Part shown: positions 19,779-29,022 of the stretch, piece after piece
How the letters are laid out: the number at the start of each line of letters is the position of its first letter
Position numbering within the stretch: the stretch's first letter is position 1
Origin: Bdellovibrionia bacterium
GTDB taxonomy: Bacteria; Bdellovibrionota; Bdellovibrionia; Bdellovibrionales; JAGQZY01
Direction of reading: 5' to 3'
Length of the DNA stretch: 64,000 bases
NCBI GenBank assembly: GCA_030427805.1
Contig: JAUICP010000001.1
Location: forward strand, 124,001 to 188,000
Position numbers and translations under genes: made by a program
Notes under the pieces: generated by a model
Databases searched by the model: none
The model's input: the letters and a program-made list of their open reading frames with translations, nothing else
Told to the model about the DNA's origin: nothing

Positions 19779-20996
19779 TTATATATCGTGCTTTCTAAGC
19801 TCGTTCAGAGCAGATTTAAATCCAATATGAACAATTCGCCCCAAGATCTTGGGGTTTAAGCTAAAGTGATCCACAAAAAACATTTCATGGTCCAATGGAC
19901 TCGGATGGATATACAAATAATCGGTATTCGGCTGAAAATTGACTCGATCAATTATTATCTGTTTGAGTTTGTCGCGATGTTCTTCTGGTAGGTCCGTTTG
20001 TTTAAAATAGCCATCAACAGCCTTAAGAATACTTTTAATTTGCGATTGGTATTCTTTATGTTTTTGAATTTTCTGTTCGATGACCTGGTAGAGTGCCTGG
20101 TTGATAATCATGGGAATTCCATAATTCGATAGGCTCCCGAACTCCTTGGTATAGTGGTAGGGTTGAATTGAGTAACTGGAAATTACTAAATCAGCACCAT
20201 GGTCGGCGGCAACGTGGGTCGAGAGCGTATCTCTGATCTCTCCGTCAAAAAAGAATAACTCTTTCCCTTTTTGATTTCGAATTTTATAGGGTGCAAAAAC
20301 GGGAGGGAGGCTTGCACTGGCAGCGACCGATTGACTGATTGTAGAGAAATCGGCGTACTTAATGGTTCCCGTTTTCCAGGTTTTTCCGAAATTACCAAAT
20401 ACCACTTTTCGAGAGTGATTGAGTTGTGTCGCTATAATGTAGAGTTCTACCCCAAGGCTATCGAATCGATTTTGCGGCCATACGTGGCGTCGAAAATATC
20501 TTTCAAGTCCGCGCGTCGTAAAAAGACCATCAATTTTAAACCCATTTTTAACCAATGCTTCGAGGCCACCGGTGATCATGGAACGTCTGCGCAAAACATT
20601 GGGTACAAACTTAATAAAGCTTCCGCCATTGAGATTAAATATATCTCGATAGGTAATGGGCTTCAGCTTTGTCATATTTTCGTAATCGGCATCGGCACGT
20701 TTTAGCTTGTGAAGGTCCGTGCGCACACCGCGCTCGAAAGCTTCGATGATGGCTTCAACAGAAAATCCAGATGCTAAAAACGTACTGATCACCGAGCCCG
20801 CGCTGGAGCCAACATAGGAGCGAATGGTGAGCGGGTTATCTTCTGGAAAGTTCCGTTCAACTTCGGCAGGGCTTCCGCCGGCAAAACTGAAGCCTTTTTC
20901 ACGGAGTGCGAGACAAACTCCTATGTGGAATGCGGCTGCCTTAATGCCACCACCACTGAGGGCGAGGGCGATTTTCTTTTTCTCTTTGAACTTCAC
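19779..20996 (-). CDS. Patatin-like phospholipase
   Basis: A 405-residue patatin-fold acyl hydrolase. Visible: the oxyanion loop LSGGGIKAAAFHIG at 13-26, the nucleophile elbow G63-S-Ser65-A-G67, and the catalytic Asp in FFFDGEIRDT (DGE in place of the usual DGG/A). These enzymes cleave fatty acyl chains from phospholipids. No signal peptide or membrane helix is seen, so it acts in the cytoplasm or is exported by a non-Sec route. The start is GTG; GGAGA lies almost directly against it. It is convergent with the small secreted gene. Confidence 0.85.
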   Translation of the reverse strand: MKFKEKKKIALALSGGGIKAAAFHIGVCLALREKGFSFAGGSPAEVERNFPEDNPLTIRSYVGSSAGSVISTFLASGFSVEAIIEAFERGVRTDLHKLKRADADYENMTKLKPITYRDIFNLNGGSFIKFVPNVLRRRSMITGGLEALVKNGFKIDGLFTTRGLERYFRRHVWPQNRFDSLGVELYIIATQLNHSRKVVFGNFGKTWKTGTIKYADFSTISQSVAASASLPPVFAPYKIRNQKGKELFFFDGEIRDTLSTHVAADHGADLVISSYSIQPYHYTKEFGSLSNYGIPMIINQALYQVIEQKIQKHKEYQSQIKSILKAVDGYFKQTDLPEEHRDKLKQIIIDRVNFQPNTDYLYIHPSPLDHEMFFVDHFSLNPKILGRIVHIGFKSALNELRKHDI

Positions 20997-21193
20997 TCTC
21001 CAATTTTTGCACTTTTTTGAGTAGTTTCAAGGGCTTATCCATGCCTACTCGACCTTGGTCAAAGTGACTATTCATAAGTCCTGTTCAATACAAATATTTA
21101 GTTAAATCAATAAGTTATAGACTAATTTCATGAATATCCACTTTCGGCTAGACCTGCTGCTCACCTGTGTTATTTTTGAATTCAGAGGTAATT

Positions 21194-21808
21194 ATGGAAC
21201 AGTGGATTTCCCTGACAGACTATGCCAGTAAGTATCGAGTGAGTGTTTCGACTCTTCGTCGGCGCATTAAGGCCGATAAAATTGCCTTTCGAAAAGATAA
21301 AGGGAAGTATCTTCTTCTTGATCGAAATCTTTCCCAAGCTGTTGCAGAAAAAGTTCCATTAAAAAAATCAGCTAAGGTTTCTACTCCACAAGTTTCTGTG
21401 GAAAATGATTTTAATCAACAGTTTGATGCTAACGATTTTGATATTCCACTTGATTCAGAGCCAATGGCAGACAACGAAAGTCAATCGAGCTCGCAAGTGA
21501 GTTATACAAACGAGTCAGCTGAAGATCATGATATTTATCAAAATTATCAGAATCCTTCGTCGGGAATTCCGTCGGATTCTTCGAATTATCAGGCTTCACC
21601 TAGTGCCGAATCTAAAAGTTCGGAGACTTTTCTTTCAACGAAAGTACTACTCGACGAAATTAAAAAAGCTTACATGACCATTCTTCAAGAAAAAGAAGAG
21701 CAATTGGTTCAGCTCAAGACCGAAGTTACGGATTTAAAAACTCTTGTTCGTGCTTTAGAGTCTGAAAACTATCGCTTACAAAGCATCATTAAAGAGCTAA
21801 AGAGCTAA
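21194..21808 (+). CDS. Helix-turn-helix DNA-binding protein with C-terminal coiled coil
   Basis: Starting at ATG 21194 (AGAGG upstream) the protein has 204 residues. Residues 1-50 form an excisionase/MerR-type winged helix (WISLTDYASKYRVSVSTLRRRIKAD, then KGKYLLLD). A low-complexity Ser/Gln/Asn/Asp-rich linker follows (about 65-145). The C-terminus (about 150-204) is a predicted coiled coil (ILQEKEEQLVQLKTEVTDL), presumably for oligomerisation. The target is unknown. The architecture suggests a DNA-bound scaffold or regulator rather than a phage excisionase, and no phage genes are near. Confidence 0.7.
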   Translation: MEQWISLTDYASKYRVSVSTLRRRIKADKIAFRKDKGKYLLLDRNLSQAVAEKVPLKKSAKVSTPQVSVENDFNQQFDANDFDIPLDSEPMADNESQSSSQVSYTNESAEDHDIYQNYQNPSSGIPSDSSNYQASPSAESKSSETFLSTKVLLDEIKKAYMTILQEKEEQLVQLKTEVTDLKTLVRALESENYRLQSIIKELKS

Positions 21809-21859
21809 GCCCTAAAATAAATTCTCTAATTTTACATAGTTTTAAAACATCAAAATAAA

Positions 21860-21886
21860 AAAAGCCCACTGATTCAGTGGGCTTTT
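21860..21886. terminator. Bidirectional terminator between the HTH gene and lon
   Basis: A perfect 12-bp stem AAAAGCCCACTG with CAGTGGGCTTTT around a 3-base loop. It has T tracts on both strands and lies between two convergent genes. Confidence 0.92.
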
Positions 21887-21910
21887 AGTAATGGAATATT
21901 TTTTTGGAGG

Positions 21911-24325
21911 CTAGGCTGCAGTAATTGAGGTTTCTTCTTCTCCAGATTCCTCTGTGCTTGTTTTAGCCTTTTTGCCTTTAAGTAATGCAATTTGTAATAC
22001 TTCATCGAGATGCTCGACATAAACAAATTTAAGTTCTTTCTTAAATTGCTCGGGAATATCTGAGACATCTTTTTGATTTTGGAAAGGAACAATAACTGTT
22101 TTAATTCCAGAAGTTAGGGCTGCAAGAGCTTTCTCTTTAATACCGCCTACTGGAAGCACTCGTCCTGCGAGAGTCACTTCACCTGTCATGGCGATGTCTT
22201 TTCTCACCGGAACATCAGTCATTAAGGAAATGATTGCTGACGCAATAGTCACCCCGGCTGAAGGACCGTCCTTAGGGATGGCTCCAGCAGGCATGTGGAT
22301 GTGAATTTGATGATTCTCAAACCACTCATCCTCAATTCCGAGTTCTCTCGAGTGGGCTCTGGCGTAAGAGAGAGCTGCAGTCGCAGATTCTTTCATGACA
22401 TCACCCATTTGACCCGTAAGAACAAGGCCGCCTTTGCCCTTCATTTTAAGGGCTTCAACAAAGAGGGTTTCACCACCAGCTTGCGTCCACGCAAGACCAG
22501 TAACGATTCCAACACTGTCTTCTTTAAGTTTTTGATCGCGCAAGAAGCGAGGAGCTCCTAAAAGATCAGGCACTGACTCTGGAGTTACAGTGAACTCTTC
22601 AACTTCACCCATGACTACTTTTTTGGCGATCTTACGACAAACTGAACCGACTTCTCTTTCGAGATTTCTAACCCCAGCTTCGCGAGTATAGTGCGAAATT
22701 AGGAATTGAAGGCCATCATCTGTGAACTTAGCCTGTTCAGCAGTTACACCGTTTCCATCGAGCTGACGTTTTACAAGGTGTTCTTTAGCGATGAAAAGCT
22801 TATCGTTTTCTGTGTACCCAGTGATATTAATTAATTCCATACGATCTCTAAGAGCCGGTGGAATATTTTCTAACACGTTCGCTGTAGCGATAAATAATAC
22901 TTTGCTGAGATCAAAATCTACATTGAGGTAGTTATCTCTAAAAGTAGAGTTTTGTTCTGGATCTAGAACTTCAAGCATCGCTGCACTTGGGTCGCCTCTA
23001 AAATCACTACCCAATTTATCGATTTCATCGAGTACGATAACAGGGTTTCTAGTGGCTACCTGCTTAAGGGCTTGAATGATCTTACCGGGCATCGCACCCA
23101 CATAAGTTCTTCTGTGACCACGAATTTCTGCCTCATCTTTAACACCACCTAGGGCAATTCGATGATATTCGCGCCCCATTGATTTTGCGATACTCTTACC
23201 CAGAGATGTTTTACCAACTCCAGGAGGCCCGCAAAAACAAAGGATTGGTCCCTTCATATCGTTTTTAAGTTTTCTGACGGCGAGGAATTCCATGATACGA
23301 TCCTTAGCCTTCTCAAGACCGTAGTGATCTGAGTTAAGGATCTCTTGAGCGACATGGAGGTCAAGGCTATCAGCAGTTTCTTTTTTCCATGGAAGATCAA
23401 CTAACCAGTCAAGATAAGTTCTGACCATCGAAGCTTCACTCGCATCAGGATGCATTCGCTCAAGGCGACCAAGTTGCTTAAGAGCTTCCTGTTGAACTTC
23501 GTCCGGCATTCCGGCATTCAATAGTTTTTCTCTTAGTTCATCCATTTCTTCCGACTTGCTATCTTGCTCGCCGAGTTCATTCTTTATAGCGCGCATTTGC
23601 TCGCGTAAGAAGTATTCTCTTTGAGACTTGTTCATTTCATCTTTAGCATTGTTGCGGATGCGTGCCTGCATTTGCAGTACTTCGAGTTCACTAGCTAATA
23701 TTTCATTTACTAATTTAAGACGAGAGATAGGGTCTTGAGTTTCAAGAACTTTTTGCGCGTCAGCGACCTTGAGATTAAGGTGCGAAGCAATGAGGTCGGC
23801 TAATCGTCCAGGATCAGATACATCATCTAATACTAATAAGATGTCTGGAGAAAGCATTCTGCCTAGAGCGATCACTTTTTCTAATTGCTCTTTTGCGTGG
23901 CGGATCAGTGTATCGATGTCTGCAGTTGGCATTTCTTCATTTTGATTATCGAGAGTTGATTCATCGATTTTGTCGACTTCAACTTCAAAATGACGACTGT
24001 TTTTAACGAACTTTTTGATCTTTCCTTTACCCACACCTTGAATGAGTATTTTAACTCGCCCATCAGCAAGCTTTCTCATTCTCATGATCATTGCAATAGT
24101 TCCAGTCTTGTAAATAGACTCTTCTGAAGGGTTTTCTTCAGTGATCTCTTTTTGTGAAGACAAAAAGATAAGTCGATTTCTTGAAAGGGATTCTTCTACT
24201 GCATGAATTGATGCTTCTCTACCTACAAAAAGAGGCAATATCATGTACGGGAAAATTACTATATCTCGTACAGGTAGCATCGGTAGAGATTCTGGAATAT
24301 CAATCACTTTATCATCTATAGCCAT
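21911..24325 (-). CDS. lon: ATP-dependent protease Lon
   Basis: The start at 24325 has GGAGG six bases upstream, giving 804 residues; a longer in-frame start would add eight. Domains: N-terminal substrate-binding domain (SLPMLPVRDIVIFPYMILPLFVGR), a coiled-coil middle, the AAA+ module with Walker A CGPPGVGKTSLGKS and Walker B VIVLDEIDKL, and the C-terminal protease with the Ser-Lys dyad, Ser in KDGPSAGVT and Lys in GGIKEKALAA. Lon degrades misfolded and regulatory proteins in the cytoplasm. The tail is short and acidic. In E. coli lon is heat-shock controlled. I see a CCCATCTA box upstream but no matching -35. Confidence 0.97.
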   Translation of the reverse strand: MAIDDKVIDIPESLPMLPVRDIVIFPYMILPLFVGREASIHAVEESLSRNRLIFLSSQKEITEENPSEESIYKTGTIAMIMRMRKLADGRVKILIQGVGKGKIKKFVKNSRHFEVEVDKIDESTLDNQNEEMPTADIDTLIRHAKEQLEKVIALGRMLSPDILLVLDDVSDPGRLADLIASHLNLKVADAQKVLETQDPISRLKLVNEILASELEVLQMQARIRNNAKDEMNKSQREYFLREQMRAIKNELGEQDSKSEEMDELREKLLNAGMPDEVQQEALKQLGRLERMHPDASEASMVRTYLDWLVDLPWKKETADSLDLHVAQEILNSDHYGLEKAKDRIMEFLAVRKLKNDMKGPILCFCGPPGVGKTSLGKSIAKSMGREYHRIALGGVKDEAEIRGHRRTYVGAMPGKIIQALKQVATRNPVIVLDEIDKLGSDFRGDPSAAMLEVLDPEQNSTFRDNYLNVDFDLSKVLFIATANVLENIPPALRDRMELINITGYTENDKLFIAKEHLVKRQLDGNGVTAEQAKFTDDGLQFLISHYTREAGVRNLEREVGSVCRKIAKKVVMGEVEEFTVTPESVPDLLGAPRFLRDQKLKEDSVGIVTGLAWTQAGGETLFVEALKMKGKGGLVLTGQMGDVMKESATAALSYARAHSRELGIEDEWFENHQIHIHMPAGAIPKDGPSAGVTIASAIISLMTDVPVRKDIAMTGEVTLAGRVLPVGGIKEKALAALTSGIKTVIVPFQNQKDVSDIPEQFKKELKFVYVEHLDEVLQIALLKGKKAKTSTEESGEEETSITAA

Positions 24326-24562
24326 TCGATCCTCCGCAAGGGCGGGCAAAAGTTAACCTATTCTCTTAAGATACTTTTCGGTTTTCTTAGCGATGGCTTT
24401 AAGAAAATTAGATGGGAAAAAGTCCGGAATTTATTGAAAATCCAGGGTTTTTTTATTTTTAGTACAGGACAAAGGGGGCGTAAACAAACTTGATCTGTGT
24501 AAAAGTTTGACGATATGGACCGGCAAAAGTCTTGCTGGCTGCGGCTTTGGGCTGGTTTGCTT

Positions 24563-24820
24563 TTAGTGGATTATTTCAGCGCTCAAACGAGTTTCTTCAT
24601 ACCAGTTGAGATCTGTTTTTAATTGATCGAGTTCAACCCGGGCGATTTGGTTTTCTATTAATGCGAGTTCCTCATCGATGACTGATAATTTAATTTGTAA
24701 ATTAGAAGACCGTAAAAAAGAGTCACTCTCGTTGTTAAAATTCGATTGGCAGAGTAACTCTTTTCTTAAATTAATAAGAGCTAATTTCTTCTTTTCAAGG
24801 AACTTCTTCACTCTAAACAT
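24563..24820 (-). CDS. Short coiled-coil protein of unknown function
   Basis: An 85-residue protein, largely helical and charged, with heptad-like leucines (FLEKKKLALINLRKELL, SVIDEELALIENQIARVELDQL). No motif or export signal is recognised. It starts 39 bases after the stop of the DksA-like gene on the same strand, and both are coiled-coil proteins, so they may be co-transcribed. Coding status rests on the clean frame and its position. Confidence 0.5.
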   Translation of the reverse strand: MFRVKKFLEKKKLALINLRKELLCQSNFNNESDSFLRSSNLQIKLSVIDEELALIENQIARVELDQLKTDLNWYEETRLSAEIIH

Positions 24821-24859
24821 CCCTGTTTCTTTGATTAATAACCTTGTTATTCTAGTAAC

Positions 24860-25228
24860 TTAGCGAGCAAATCGCTTTTCCATGGCTTCTCGTACTTCGG
24901 CACCTTCGATACTTAAACGAGTCCAAGGGATGGCTTTGAGTCGCTCTGTTTCTATGAATTCTTCCGTTTCTTCACAGATTCCATAGCGACCTTGTTCGAT
25001 TCGAGCGAGAGCACTCTCTACTTCCACGAGCTGATGCCTTATTCGATTTTGATTGGCTAGAAATTCATTTTCGGCCAAAACACTCATCGATTGGTCAGCT
25101 TCATCACCGCCAAAATCATTGCTATCGTATTCTCTTTTGATTTCTTTGAGTCGGTTTAAAAGCTCCGATTTCGTCGACAGGAGCCGGTCTCGACAATCCT
25201 TGATAATTTCCTCAGTTAAGTGATCCAT
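24860..25228 (-). CDS. DksA/TraR-family protein with a degenerate zinc finger
   Basis: The 122-residue protein matches the DksA/TraR layout: a coiled coil (about 5-80) with an acidic tip (Asp42, Asp45 in GGDEADQS), then the zinc-finger region GRYGICEETEEFIETERL. In normal members four cysteines bind zinc. Here only Cys85 remains; Thr88, Ser106 and Gly109 occupy the other three positions, while the flanking YG-C, I-x3-RL-x-A and PW residues are kept. DksA-type proteins enter the RNA polymerase secondary channel and modulate initiation with ppGpp. Zinc-free paralogues exist (for example DksA2 of Pseudomonas). The retained acidic tip suggests it is still functional. Confidence 0.78.
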   Translation of the reverse strand: MDHLTEEIIKDCRDRLLSTKSELLNRLKEIKREYDSNDFGGDEADQSMSVLAENEFLANQNRIRHQLVEVESALARIEQGRYGICEETEEFIETERLKAIPWTRLSIEGAEVREAMEKRFAR

Positions 25229-25381
25229 TTTTTATCCCCTTTGTGTCTAAATAATCATCCTAATTACCGAGTCATCCCTGACTCTACCTAAGTATTTCGA
25301 CTTAGGTGCTTCTTGGACAATACTGGTTCCAAAATGGGTTAAAAAATATCCATTAAAAATTTTTATGGTAGGAATAAGCCT

Positions 25382-27340
25382 CTACTGGGCCTTTTTAAAG
25401 GGTATGATTTTGCCGTTTTCAACAGTAAGAGCCACCATAGGCCGCTCAAATTCACGTTGGTCATTGATAGCAATTTTCCCTACGGCTCCAGAAAAGCTTT
25501 GAGTTCTCATCATAGCCTCAGTTAGGTCTATTCTATTAGAGGCGCCTGAAAGCAGGGCCTGTCTGAGGAATAACGCGCTATCATAGGCTTGAACTTCAAA
25601 AATTCCTGGTGGGTAGCCAAAAGTGCGAACAAATTCTTTATAGAAAGCAGAATTCTTAAAAGTGGCATCGTTTTCAAGGAAGCTATCGAGAAAGAGGGAT
25701 TGTTCTACAAATTTTTGACCACGGCGAACCAAGTCTTTACGATTCCAGACATTGGTACCCAAGAGTTTGATGTCTTTAACATCATTGTAGGCGAGCATCG
25801 GTGCAATCTGACCGACCGCCTTCGGTACATCGGGAATAAACAGGGCATCGAAGTCTATAATAGGAGGGAGGAGATCGTCTGGTGGTGATTTTCTGCTCGT
25901 CTTCCCGCCATTTTCTTTTACCCACTCCCGCATACGAATTTTATATTCATCCATACGATCTTCAAGGTAGTAGCTTCCTACAAGCCTTTTTATTGGGCCT
26001 CTGAAATCAGTTTCTTTAGATACATAGGATTGAGCCGCGCGTATGTCCCCACCACGAGATCGAACTTCTTCCCAGAAAAGGTTCGCAAACTCAACACCGT
26101 AGGGATCATTAGGGTAAAGAATTGCGAATTTTCTTAATCCTAATTTATTAATGGCTAAATCCACGAGGTATTCAACCTGCATTTTGCTCGTTAAAGCGTT
26201 TCTAAATACCGAAGGTCCTATTTGTGTTATCCCCGACTTTTGTGAAAGGGCAATCGAGGGAACGCCGTAGTCATTGGCTTTAGACGCAACGGCCGTTGCA
26301 GTTTTACTGAGTAGACTTCCTATAACTGCTATGGCGTGATCTTCAGAAACGAGGCGATCAACGGCTCTGCGCGCGGTATCGGGATTTCCTTCGCTGTCGA
26401 GTACCGCTAATTTTATGTTTGAACGTTTACCACCGTATATTCCAAGGCCCATTTGAATTCCACGAAGGACGCGATAACCAATACTACCGAGTCGTCCAGA
26501 GAGTGGTAAAACAACGCCCACGGTTTGAGGGTCGACGATTCTTCGCGACTCGATTTGCGTAAGCATGATTTTAGCATTTTCAGCGTATTCGGATTCAGGG
26601 TCGATTTCGATAATTTCTTCTAGGTAACGTCCTGCCTTTGAAAATTGCCTTTGATCATTTAAAAACACAGCATAGCGATAAAGGGCGGGAATCCGTAAAA
26701 AGTCATAGGAACGATCATCAATGATTTTTTCGAGGTCGCCTTCGGGTAAAGTGCTTTCGACAAACTCAACGGCCTTACTTTTAAATCGAGCCTTTTGTTG
26801 AGGGTTGGGGTGAGCTTTAGAAACTTTAACCAAGGTTTTTAAGTATTCAAATTTGTCATTGGTCTCTCTCGCAATTTCTAGTCGCACCTGAAACATTGTA
26901 ACGATCAGAACGTCATTAAGGTCCACGGCCTCTTCGGCGGTGTCTAAATAGTTGAGTGCTTTCTTATACTCTCGAAGTCGTGTGTGAGCCCGGGCTAAAT
27001 AGATAAGTGCTTCGGTCTCTCTTGGACTAAAGTAAACGGAATCAATCACTTCTCTAAAGTAATTGATAGATGTTTTGTAATTGGCAATAGATAGATAAAG
27101 CTGACCAAGATCCATATTGACGTCATCGACCACGTCAGAGTTTGGATACTGGCTTTTGATTTTCTTTAAAAGCTTAACGGCACTGGAGCGTTTTCCTTGT
27201 TTGATGAGTTCACCAGCTTTTTTGTACTGTTGAACAGCTGTTGCAGGGGCTTTTACTGGTGGAACTTTTTTTGGTTTTGAAACACACGATAGAAGAATGA
27301 ACGCAGGTAGGAGAAATACAGTTAATCTTAGTGCTGACAT
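25382..27340 (-). CDS. LpoA-like lipoprotein: TPR region plus periplasmic-binding fold
   Basis: A 652-residue lipoprotein (LLSC, Cys19). Residues about 35-255 are TPR-like helical repeats (KKAGELIKQGKRSSAVKLLKKI; AEEAVDLNDVL). Residues about 270-645 form a type-1 periplasmic-binding-protein fold (VGVVLPLSGRLGSIGYRVLRG, AVIGSLLSKTATAVASKAND, FAILYPNDPYG, VQAYDSALFLRQAL). This combination is that of the penicillin-binding-protein activator LpoA/LppC family, which stimulates peptidoglycan synthases from the outer membrane. An amino-acid-binding role is an alternative, but no transporter genes are near. It follows dnaJ on the same strand by 29 bases. Confidence 0.75.
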   Translation of the reverse strand: MSALRLTVFLLPAFILLSCVSKPKKVPPVKAPATAVQQYKKAGELIKQGKRSSAVKLLKKIKSQYPNSDVVDDVNMDLGQLYLSIANYKTSINYFREVIDSVYFSPRETEALIYLARAHTRLREYKKALNYLDTAEEAVDLNDVLIVTMFQVRLEIARETNDKFEYLKTLVKVSKAHPNPQQKARFKSKAVEFVESTLPEGDLEKIIDDRSYDFLRIPALYRYAVFLNDQRQFSKAGRYLEEIIEIDPESEYAENAKIMLTQIESRRIVDPQTVGVVLPLSGRLGSIGYRVLRGIQMGLGIYGGKRSNIKLAVLDSEGNPDTARRAVDRLVSEDHAIAVIGSLLSKTATAVASKANDYGVPSIALSQKSGITQIGPSVFRNALTSKMQVEYLVDLAINKLGLRKFAILYPNDPYGVEFANLFWEEVRSRGGDIRAAQSYVSKETDFRGPIKRLVGSYYLEDRMDEYKIRMREWVKENGGKTSRKSPPDDLLPPIIDFDALFIPDVPKAVGQIAPMLAYNDVKDIKLLGTNVWNRKDLVRRGQKFVEQSLFLDSFLENDATFKNSAFYKEFVRTFGYPPGIFEVQAYDSALFLRQALLSGASNRIDLTEAMMRTQSFSGAVGKIAINDQREFERPMVALTVENGKIIPFKKAQ

Positions 27341-27369
27341 TCAAATCACCTTTCGACTTAGATCTAGGC

Positions 27370-28341
27370 CTATTTTAACTTTTTAAGCTTCTCGCGAAAC
27401 TCTTGAATTTGAGTACCGCTCTGCGCAACGTCCTTTAACTTCTCTAAGAGCCGCGCTTCATCGGGAGTCACTAATTTGGGAACGTCGATTAAAATTCTTA
27501 CAAGGAGATCTCCGTTTCCGTTACTGCCGACAATTGGCATTCCCTTACCTCTCAAACGGTAGGTTTGGCCCGAATAAGTCCCAGGACTAATTTTAAAAGT
27601 CGCTCTCCCAGTGAGTGTGGGAATATCAACGTTGGTACCTAATACCGCGTCAACAAACGAAATCGGAAGCTCAAAGAAGACATCATTTTCTTGTCGCTCA
27701 AAAATAAGGTGGTCGACGATATTTATAATTACAAACAAGTCGCCAACGGTTCCGCCTGCTGCAAGGGGGCCGTCACCCTCTCCTCTTAATTTTAATCTCT
27801 GTCCCGAACGGATTCCCGCCGGTACTTTTATAGATAATTTCGCATTTTCGTCTTTTCCACCACGTTTTCGAATAAAGTTTACAGTTTTTTCACATCCGCG
27901 GGCGGCTTCTTCTAAAGTGATGTTGAGGTTATATCGAAGGTCGGCCCCTTTTTTCTTTCTCGTGCGACCTTGAGTTGCTCCTTGAGCTCCGGCTTGACCT
28001 TTGTTTTGAAAGAAATCATTGAAGATATCTCCAAAGAAATCCTGAAAAGAATCTTGATTGGCGCCACCTTGGTAATTTTGAAAATCTTCAAAGGGGTTCT
28101 TGCCGCCCCTTTGCTGGGCTCCCGCTGAACCAAACTGGTCGTACATTTTTCGCTTATCTGGATCCTTGAGAACGTCGTAGGCTTCGGTAATTTCTTTAAA
28201 CTTATCCTCGGCGGCTTTATCACCCGGGTTGCGATCGGGGTGATACTTGACCGCTAGCTTACGGTAAGCCTTTTTTATTTCTTCGGCTGTAGCAGTCCTT
28301 TTGACTCCCAATATGCTGTAGAAATTTTTGTTATTAGACAC
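27370..28341 (-). CDS. dnaJ: DnaJ-family co-chaperone without zinc fingers
   Basis: A 323-residue type II J-protein. The J domain (1-70) has the HPD motif in [10 protein letters not shown] Gly/Phe-rich segment follows (about 75-125, [20 protein letters not shown]). The C-terminal substrate-binding domains I and II (about 140-315) carry no CxxCxGxG repeats, so it is of CbpA/DnaJB type rather than classical DnaJ. It stimulates DnaK ATPase activity and delivers unfolded proteins. It lies 7 bases after grpE in a hemW-grpE-dnaJ order. dnaK is not in the window. Confidence 0.9.
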   Translation of the reverse strand: MSNNKNFYSILGVKRTATAEEIKKAYRKLAVKYHPDRNPGDKAAEDKFKEITEAYDVLKDPDKRKMYDQFGSAGAQQRGGKNPFEDFQNYQGGANQDSFQDFFGDIFNDFFQNKGQAGAQGATQGRTRKKKGADLRYNLNITLEEAARGCEKTVNFIRKRGGKDENAKLSIKVPAGIRSGQRLKLRGEGDGPLAAGGTVGDLFVIINIVDHLIFERQENDVFFELPISFVDAVLGTNVDIPTLTGRATFKISPGTYSGQTYRLRGKGMPIVGSNGNGDLLVRILIDVPKLVTPDEARLLEKLKDVAQSGTQIQEFREKLKKLK

Positions 28342-28348
28342 AGATCTC

Positions 28349-29002
28349 CTATTCCTCGTCTAGATCAATTTCGTAGACATCGGTATCGTCTTCTGGTCCA
28401 GCACCAGTGCTTGATTTGTTAGAACCAGCGCCTGCAGTTGCAACTACAACTTGGGCGGGTCGTAATAATTTGTCGTGGTATTTATAGGCTCTTCGAAAGG
28501 TTTTCACGATATGACCCGGAGGTACACTATCAGTTTCTTCACTGCTAACCGCTTCGTGGAGGTTGGGATCAAAAGCAATTCCATCAGAGTCGAGCATGGT
28601 AATATGATTATTACTCAAAGCATTTTTGAACTCGGTAAACGTCATTTCCACGCCCATTTTATAATTCTGCAATGTTTCGGGAGTGACTTCTGAATTGATG
28701 GCTGTCTCTAAAATATCTAAAACGCCGAGAAGATCTCGAGCGAGGCTTTCGGCACCAAACTTACTGGCTTGAGAGCGTTCTTTGACCGCTTGTTTTCTAT
28801 AGTTATCAAATTCCGCTCGGAGATATAGGTACTCGCTTTTCAGCTTATCAAATTGTTGATGTATATCTTCTTCTTGAGAGCTGGCTTGTTCTTGGGCAGA
28901 TTCTTGTTCAGGAACAGTATTGTATTGAGCTTCATCACCTGAAGTTGAATCATTTACTGAATTTTTGTCATTTTCATTTTCTGACAAATTGGCCTCCATC
29001 AT
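28349..29002 (-). CDS. grpE: Nucleotide exchange factor GrpE
   Basis: The 217-residue protein has an acidic, low-complexity N-terminus (1-45), a long helix ([22 protein letters not shown]), and the beta domain with the family signature ([43 protein letters not shown]). It releases ADP from DnaK. An unusual acidic tail (about 190-217) follows the domain. Two Met codons start the frame; either could be used. It is 20 bases downstream of hemW. Confidence 0.95.
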   Translation of the reverse strand: MMEANLSENENDKNSVNDSTSGDEAQYNTVPEQESAQEQASSQEEDIHQQFDKLKSEYLYLRAEFDNYRKQAVKERSQASKFGAESLARDLLGVLDILETAINSEVTPETLQNYKMGVEMTFTEFKNALSNNHITMLDSDGIAFDPNLHEAVSSEETDSVPPGHIVKTFRRAYKYHDKLLRPAQVVVATAGAGSNKSSTGAGPEDDTDVYEIDLDEE

Positions 29003-29022
29003 CTTACCTGACTTAATATGGG

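Noticed and set aside
20271-20705. Plus-strand frame of 144 codons inside the patatin gene
   Set aside because: Antisense shadow of a gene with a complete catalytic motif set.
24350-24562. Possible heat-shock (sigma-32) promoter of lon, with CCCATCTA on the minus strand
   Set aside because: No CTTGAA-type -35 at the right distance; one half-element is not enough.
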